This document shows, in pieces, positions 11,101 through 20,100 of a stretch of DNA of 64,000 nucleotides. Where the stretch lies: NCBI RefSeq assembly GCF_964204865.1, contig NC_135251.1, positions 7,812,001 to 7,876,000 of the forward strand. Reading direction: 5' to 3'. A program made the translations under genes and the position numbers. Each line of letters starts with the position of its first letter. Position 1 is the stretch's first letter. The notes under the pieces were generated by a model. That model was not told where the DNA came from, ran no database searches, and worked only from the letters and a program-made list of their open reading frames with translations. This DNA is from Styela clava. Its lineage: Eukaryota; Chordata; Ascidiacea; Stolidobranchia; Styelidae.

Positions 11101-14100
11101 ATCACCAAATAATTCAATTTCCACTAGTTTGGTAGATGAAGTAATTTGCATTATTTTACAATTTTTTTTACATGTCATGGTATGCTTACCCGGATATGGT
11201 GTGCACCCTTTCGTCACTAACTCAGTCAGAAGCACACCAAAACTCCAAACATCTGACTTGTGTGAAAAGTCCAAGAACTTATAGGCTTCTAGCGCCATCC
11301 ACTTTATTGGAAAGATTTCTCCTTTAAGTGGTTTCCACTTTCCATCGTTTCCAACATATTGTGCCGAACTGAAATCAAACAGTTTGCACGACCAGTTTTC
11401 CCCGACTGCAATAGATCCTGCGCGAAGATCTATAAAAATATATTGTTTTTGTTCCAAATAGGCCATTCCGGATGAAATCTGTTAATAAAGAATTTATATT
11501 TTATTCCATTCTGGTTATTTTAGGAGTTAGGATAAGGAAATAAACTGGAAATTCCAGCTGTGAACCAAATGAAAATAAAATACATAAACATCGTTTAACC
11601 GATTTATGTCAGAATAGAATCGGGTCTAAAACATTGAGAAATTGGGATAGTAATTTAGAAACGCTTATATACAAGTTCAATGAGCTAATCTCCTTTACGA
11701 TGTTGTCAGATGCAGGGATGGGAAGTTGGTTCGGAATCAAGGTTTCCCTGATATCACAGTATATCCAAACCGTGGCTCCGGATCCGGAACTTCATTTTTT
11801 ATGTCGGACATTGAGGTTTTTGGGCGTGACCACCAGACCACTATGAAACATCAGTCCAAATGTAGTTTCGCAGTGGGACCCAAAACAGTGATATAAGGGT
11901 TTCAAATTGAAATTCAAACATTTTGCTATTAAAAATATAAATTCAATTTGAGACTTCGAAATTGATATTAGAAATTCAGATTGTTGAAATAAAGTTGAAA
12001 GAATATATTAGTTTTTATTCGTATTGGGATTTAGAAAATTTTAACGTCAGAAAGGTACATATAGAACTGAAGCCTATAAAATTCTTCATGAACTATGGTA
12101 AACCTATCTCCAGTCACACCTCAGCAGGACGGCTGCAACTTCAGCCCGACTCCCGAGCCCTGGCCACGTAGTGCATAGTATAGTATAAATGGTTTATTCA
12201 AAACGTACTTGAGCAGCCATGTTTATTTGATCCTTTATTGTGGAATGTCGGCCTTCTCCTTTTTTAAGAAAGTCTGACAAAGAACCATATTTCATATCCT
12301 CCAGAAGCAATATCTTTTTATCTGCATAAATGAAAAAAATCGAATGTAATTAATATATAAATATTATGGCCTGATATAGGTTAATCCAAATTCTGAAACA
12401 TGTTTGAATTTACATAATTGAGACGTAATGTGTTTATTTATTATTTCTAACTTGCACTTAGTATCAACTAAGGATGTCGATATCATAAACTCCAAGTGCC
12501 ATTATGTCTCACGCATTGCAAAGTGAAATTGTTTAACTACTCGAATCGATTCACTTTCTTAAAAGTTTCTGAAAATTATCATGCTTCAGCCTGAGCAAAG
12601 GGCCCATTTAAGATTACAGCATACATATAAAAAACATTATTTTGAAAGCAAACACACACCATGTTCGGGCCATGTCTGCATCTGGCTGGTTTGTTTTTAT
12701 ATGCAGTAAAATAATCTTCTATGATAGCCTACTGTACTTGCCTGCCACGGCACCACATAATTCCACGATGTTTTTGTGAAATAGATTCTTTATCGTGTTA
12801 AACTCATTCGAAAAAATTATTCCGCCATGCTCAGCTTCTGGCTTCCAGATTTTTATGATAACTTTTTGGGAACCAAATTTGCCTGTAAATTACATTTATT
12901 CTTAAACACCATTTCAAATTAATTATTTGATAGATCAATAAGAAAATAGCAAAGGAGAAATGTAGATCTTATTGACTTAAGGAATCCATGTGTTAAGGGG
13001 TGAAGTTTCCATTTAATAATGTATGTCGGAAAGGGAAAACAAATATCTAAAAGCATGAGCTAGAATAACTCGTTGGTAGTTTTGTCAAAAACTGCGACTT
13101 AGTGTCACAGTGCATGAACGTTTGACAACCTACATTTTTTAGTTTTAGAAAACAAAATAAAACTTCCGAATTGAAAATTCATAAACAGTTCACAACATAT
13201 GTCAGCCTAATATCATATAATCTTTCACCCTCGATGATTATTAGTCGACGTCGTATATTTACACTTCAACATACCTTTCCATATTTCTGCATATGGCGTG
13301 TCTGTGACTTTGTAGTGTTTATAAATTCGATTTTCGTTTCTAGGAACCCATCTTTTCTCTCCCCTTGTTACTATATAAAATAAAATATATTTAAAAAGAA
13401 AAATCAATGACAGCCATGTAGTTTTTTTCTTGTGGGATATAGCAAATAGTTTGCCACGTTCAACAGGCAGGACGGTAGCGCCGTTTATTTGCCAGAACTT
13501 GAACGAGGAAACCCTTTGATTGAACGAGGCTAAGAGAGGACGATTTTTATTTCGTAAATAGTCAAAAACTGTAACCACCTATATGTTGTAGATTTTTTTC
13601 GCTAGTTGGCGCTATGGAGCAGTTCATTGAATCTTGATCAACCACAATTACTCTGTGGAAATGATGTCAGTGGACCCCCTGTCGCACAGTTTAGAAGGTA
13701 GTGACTGTTGAGTTATTTCGGCATTTTTTCGGTTTTAAAGCTAATGAGCGATTTTAATTCAATAGGGTTAAATATACGTAGGTTATTTGTACTAATAGTA
13801 AACAGTGCAATGTTATTATTTTTTCTCATATTGGTCGATGTAATATTGCTAAATAGTTCAGTCGAGGTATTGTGGTTTAGGGCCTACGTTACTGTTTCAC
13901 GGCTCTTGAAAACAAAACGTAAATAAAGATTATTATGTACAGTTCTATATTTAAGATATGCATTAATCTGTATATTCCTGCCAGGTGTTAAGTTCGTAAG
14001 ACGTTTGTTAGTTTGTTTATTATAACCATTGGTGATGCCCGTATTTATTGTGTGACGTAATAATTCTATTTAGGTTTGCTGACTATTACAATATTGCTTT

Positions 14101-17100
14101 TATTTTGGGCATGTGCATTTACTTATTTTATAAGTTCAGAAAACCGTACTCTGCTCAGTTGTTTACAACGCAATGTATGACGACAAAGAACTAAACTTCT
14201 TGTGCTGATAGTGCGTCTGCGTCTGTTTGGAGTGCAATCTTGGTTGAAAAGAGTATTCAATGTTGGCCTACCCGTACACTCTATGTGGGCAGAGTCTACA
14301 ACGAAGTTTTAATCAAAGCTATGCGCCAACACATACTTTTACCAACATCTTCGGCTTTGTCATCAAAGTCAGATCTTTCCAACACATTCTGAAAATACAG
14401 TGTAGGATGAACATTTATCGTTTAGTCATTATTGAATATGAATTTGTTGTGATTCGAAGTTTAAATATTACCAACATTATTATTGGATTTACAAATCATA
14501 CAAAACGCATAATACGTTTACTTGTTTCAGGTTAGCTTGCAGAAAAATGGAATTTGTAAGTGGCAAAACACATTGTCATGGGTTAGAAACATTTTAGCGC
14601 CACACCACGTTCACTTGAGCACTCATTGCAAGCGTTTCATGCAAAATATATCAAATAAAATGTCGCTCGCATATTAACTCCGCAGATTATAGAAATAAGT
14701 TTTACCGAAGCAGTTGTTGGAATTCGTTAAATGTACCCTGCTTTTGGAAAGTATTCGAACAGAACCTGCGTTAAGGTTGCCCGGTATTAGGATTACACGC
14801 CATAAACAACAGCAGTGAATTTACGTAATTGTGAATTAATTGTGATTCTACAATTAGCATTAAGGCAGAATAAATGGCGCTGGGCTAGTCACGCAAATGT
14901 GGCATGTAAATATTGCATACTTGCTTATAACAACACTTTCATATTTGCTTCTTACCTCCAGCCAGTTGAAGGTTGGTCTCATCAACGGTTCACTGGCCCA
15001 GCACATAAGAATGACGTCATATAGCTTCTCGGGACATGATAAAGGACGTGGTATTCTGAAGCCTTCTTCTATCTTGCTCATAATTTCATCTTGTGTCATT
15101 CCTGCAATGGACGTTTATAGGCGATTTATTCGAAAAGCAAAGTTTGTAATCGGGCCGTCGCGGGTTCATATGTTCTCGCTCCTCGATATGGGACTTTTAT
15201 GTGTGAATATAAATTTAAAAAAGACCCGTTTGCTGGAGGACTACGAAGTACTACAACGAACGGAGAAAAGGGTATAGTTCCAGGTGTATTCATAACTGTA
15301 TGAATCAAGTATAGTATTTTACCAGCATTTGATTTGGGTATGACAAGGGCTGTCCTTCAGTATCAGCATGAACAAATTTCAAAATTTAATTAAATAGTTT
15401 GGAGCCGGGTAATGGGCATAAGGTAGTTTGAAAATCGGCACCATTGCAACCATTACTCTGCGTGTGCAATACAGAATATCGTTTTCATATATGTGTCTCC
15501 AGGAATATATATATCTGTTTTGTATCCTAGAATTCTATCTTGTAATTAACTTGGAATATTTTAAAAAATTCATTTAGCAGCAAAATTATATGTTTGCTAG
15601 AATCCCTAAAATACACGTGTTTAAAGGTGATAATTCTAAATTTTGTTCGAACTCAATTCTCACATAATTTTGCTGAAAATATATAGATTTTCTAACCAGG
15701 ATATAAATGTTGTCCCTTTGTCACTAGTTCAATCAGTAAAACACCAAATGCCCACACGTCCGACTTATGCGACATGACATATCCTTCGAATAGACATTCA
15801 GGAGCAGCATGGCGATGTGGGCAGGTAAACTCATCGGGCATTTCTATTTGCCCAAGATCTCCAACATATTTTGCCAAACTGAAATTACATAGCTTGCACA
15901 ACATGTTTTCTCCAACGAGTACACTACCTGCGCGAAGATCGACTAAAACATACTGCAGTTGCTCCAAATAAACCATGGCGGAAGCCACCTGTTGAAAATT
16001 ATTATATGTAATGAATAAATGTACAAAACTCTGTCGTAGCCATTTATTTAGAAGTAGGAATTGACTTTAAGTTAAGATGTATTAGCATACCAAAACAGAC
16101 ATTTGAATATGACAAAATTGTAACGATTATGAAATAATGCACATCAGCCGGTGCGCCGAATTTTTTTTGCAGCAGCTTTCACAACAATCACACCGCAACA
16201 CTCGTTGAGGTAGCGAACATTTTCATCTGAAATGATGTTTGTCTGCTGCGGGAAATATGCAATCGACAGCCGATAATAACCTGAAAATGCTGGGTCATAA
16301 TATCTGTGAAGTAGTAACGTAAGCGAGCGGCTATGTTAATTCATAATGATTTTATCCCAACTACATAGCGAAGGAATTTACTTAGGTAGAATGCAATGAA
16401 CATGGATTAGACTAAAATTTATCGTAATCCGGAATACATTGGTGGTAGTCAATTTGTTAATGAGGCTTTTTTGAACTCGAAAATTTACCAAAGGGGACAT
16501 TTCTAGCGCTGATAGCGCAAAGGGATTTTCATCTTCATCGCCTATGGCAGGGAACTCAACTGGCGGACCGCGGTCCGAATCGGTGGCTTTCGAGTTTTCG
16601 GACCGCACCTCATTCTATATGTTGAAACGCTGGCCCATTAACTTTGGATATGTGAAGTTTTTTTCTATTATATGACTTTAACTGTGGCGCCGTAATAAAA
16701 ATGGGAAGGTGCTGTCCTATGATTTGCGAAAAATCACCAACTGGGAACTACAAGGCGCATTATGAATGTTGGAATTTTTGCGGTTACCCAATTTTCCACA
16801 AAATGCTTTTCTGTTTGAAGTCTTTATCCTTATGATTAGAAGCACTGATATTTATTTAGGCGCACTGTGATATACATTCTCTAGAAAGACTGGATCCCGG
16901 TAATTTGTAGTTTTGTATACGGATCTTTGGTGAAAATAGTTGAGTAGCCTTGGCCTACCTATCGTTTCCGCTGGTAACTAAGCAAAATGCGTGCGATTTA
17001 CAGCGTGTAAAATGCGTGAAGACAACATTTTTTTATGTATCGCTGAGCTCCCAAAACAAAATATAGACTGCGTTTTTCATTTTCAATTTGTGGACACTTT

Positions 17101-20100
17101 CCATTTGCTGCCGCGGCACGAAAATCCGAGAGTCACTATATTGCGCGCATTTTTAATCACACTCAACGTCTCGTCAGCACCGATCATTGCATCATGACGC
17201 GTTTTCACACTGTACGTTGAATTCTGCGAGAAAAAACTAGTTCTCGATCGCAGTGATTCCGCCCCTATAGGGAGTGAACAGTGAAACATCCCACTCAAAT
17301 TTTAAAGCTTGGTAATAAAATTTACTCATAATACCCAATATATTATCCCAATATTGTAAATGTCTAACTTGTACACTTGTTTCGTGAAAAATGCAACATA
17401 CCTGAGCAGCCATGCGCATTTGATCTTTTAGTGTGGTATGGCGGCCTTCGCCATTTTTGAGAAAATCGGACAAATTGCCATGCTCCGTATACTCAATTAC
17501 CAATATCTTCTTCTCTGAATCAAAGAATAAATCTCATATCAATCAGGGTTGAAGCGTTATATACCGCAATAGTCATTTAGTCACAATAATTATACAATAC
17601 TATCAAAAGGTATGGTATGGTATGAAGCGTTATATTGTACAATATTTATTTTGCAATACTATTAAAATTCATTTGTCATAGCTTTACTATTACAAAGTTT
17701 AAAAAAAAGTGACAGCCTACAATGAATTTCTAATAGTCGTCATGTAATTAGTTCAACTCTTATAAATTTAATAACACACTTTGAAAGACTTTTCAATTTT
17801 TCAAAGTTTCAGTAATAATGTGAAATGATTTCGAAGGCCTACTATTAATGAATAATATTTGTTGTTTGCTTACCGATAACCGAGCCATACAATTTCACAA
17901 TGTTTTTGTGAGTCAGCCTTTTCAAAATGTTGAACTCGTTTTCAAAATCAGTCCCGGGCATCCTATATTCTGGATTCCACGCTTTTATCATCACGTTTTG
18001 ATCACCGAAGTTACCTTGTGAACAAATACATTACCGTGATGGGAAAAAGATAAAAATATAAATTATATATTTAATAGTAATTTGGTGATTTTGATTGAGT
18101 CCGCTGAAAAAATTGTCACAAAAATCATATATAGACTTTCACATGGTTGTATTAGTTTTCCAAATTGTAATTCTATTTTACAAATTTACTCAATTGGTTT
18201 GTTCAGTTCAGACAACGGATATCCTATAAGTAACATCTATTGCAAGCTGGCGTCTCACTCATGTGTGATTAGCCACGATGGCCTTGCGATATTTAAATGA
18301 TACCATTAAAAACAAGTTAGTAGTTGCCGGTTGTTTGGTAAATCCTTTACGTTGGATATACGAATTTTTCGTCTACGACAAACAATGCTTGCACTCCCGC
18401 TCCACACAGTTAGATTACAATCGTATGCATTACACGCGCCTGATTCCTCTACATTGTGATTTGTCAAATAAAATTTGGTTTCAAACACATGCCCAAACTA
18501 GAATCAATATACCTATCCACACGTCCACAAAGTCTGTGATCAGGATTTTTCTCTTTTTAACGATTTGACTCTCGTCAATATGTAACCAATCTTCAATCTC
18601 TTCTGTTTTCATCGAATCTGAGTCATATAGAATTTTTATGAGTGAAAATGAGTTTTTATGGGTGTAGTACTAGGCGTGTTTGTTTAAGCCTAGTGCATTT
18701 GCACTTGAACCGAGGATAGAATTGTTCTAAAATTCGTCTTGTAATGTAACGGGATTTTACCTTCTGGCCATTCCATGTCCCAGAAAAATACACATTTCTC
18801 AAAATCTCCATATGTCACAAATTTATAGCTTCAATCCTAATTCAATGTGATTAATAAAAAATTTTAGAGCGTAAGGCAGTTTCGCCGTAAAATGTTGAAA
18901 AATTATGTAGTTATTAATAGTATCAATTTACCTTCTGCTAACCTTTTGTTTTTCTCGGCAGAGTCACGGAGCGTATTGGTAATACTAGCATAGATGGCAA
19001 CAGATTCGTTTCTCTTGAGGTAACCTTCAAAAACAAAACAAAAAAACACGAATCCTGCCATTTAGCGCACTTCAAATCTTTAGATTGAAAGTAATTTAAC
19101 AAAAAACACTGTCGAAATATGTATATGTAATATTTTTTGTTTAACAAATCGCTTTATCAATTGTCCAACCATTATTGCTGAACTTTGGTACCAGAATAAC
19201 GACATGCATAAAAGTAGTTTGTGTATATTTATTGATTGGATTTAGAATTAAAAACAAATTTACTCGCTCCGTGTTGTTTGAAGACATCGTGCTTCAAGAT
19301 TTCCGAAGTTTTTGGTCGTTCAGAGGGGTTTTGCTTCAGCATCGAGGTTAGCAAAGACTTTCCATGATCGCGGTCTGGTATTTGCAGTTGATCGAGGTTC
19401 AAATTTTCATTGCGTTTTATGTAGTGATTCCATGAGTGGGGGTCATCGCCGAAAACGTGTTTACCGTGCGACCAAACATAACCGAATATCAGCGCAAGAG
19501 AATATACATCAGATCCTTTGCCAATATCCTTGGCGCCTTTCAGCAACTCAGGCGAACGCCAGCCATCAGTTCCATGCTGAATCATACTTTGAACTGTGAA
19601 TTCACGTCCACTGGTCATTATCTTTGAAAGGCCGAAATCGCAAAGCTTCACCACATTCCCAGCAAGCAACACATTATGCGGTTTGAGATCCCGATTCAGA
19701 ACATCATGATTGTGAAGGTAATCTAACCCCAGAGCAATTTGAAACGTGAAAGATATGTATTTATCGGCGTCAAAGGGAATCTTCTCCTTTACTTCCAACT
19801 CAATATAATTGTGAAGATTCAACGGATCGCACTTCTCCATTGCGATGTAAATACACCACTGACCGTGATACTTGAATGTATCAGTGAACAAGCGCTCGAC
19901 AATATTTACATGACGAGGAACAGCAAAATGAATTTGCGCTTCTCGTCGTTCGCGCTCTCCATCGCGTAAAATTTTAACCGCAATTTCGCGATCACCAACA
20001 ACACTACTACGCAGGGTAGCGCGAAAGATTCGCGAATCAGCGCTAATGGGGGTTTCTTCAGAAACTACAATGAACGGGGGGGTCAATTTGAAGTGACCTG

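Noticed and set aside
19312..19969. Open frames on the strand opposite the left kinase exon (and likewise 42683-43270 on the right)
   Set aside because: They are shadows of a strongly conserved kinase exon; no splice signals or motifs of their own.
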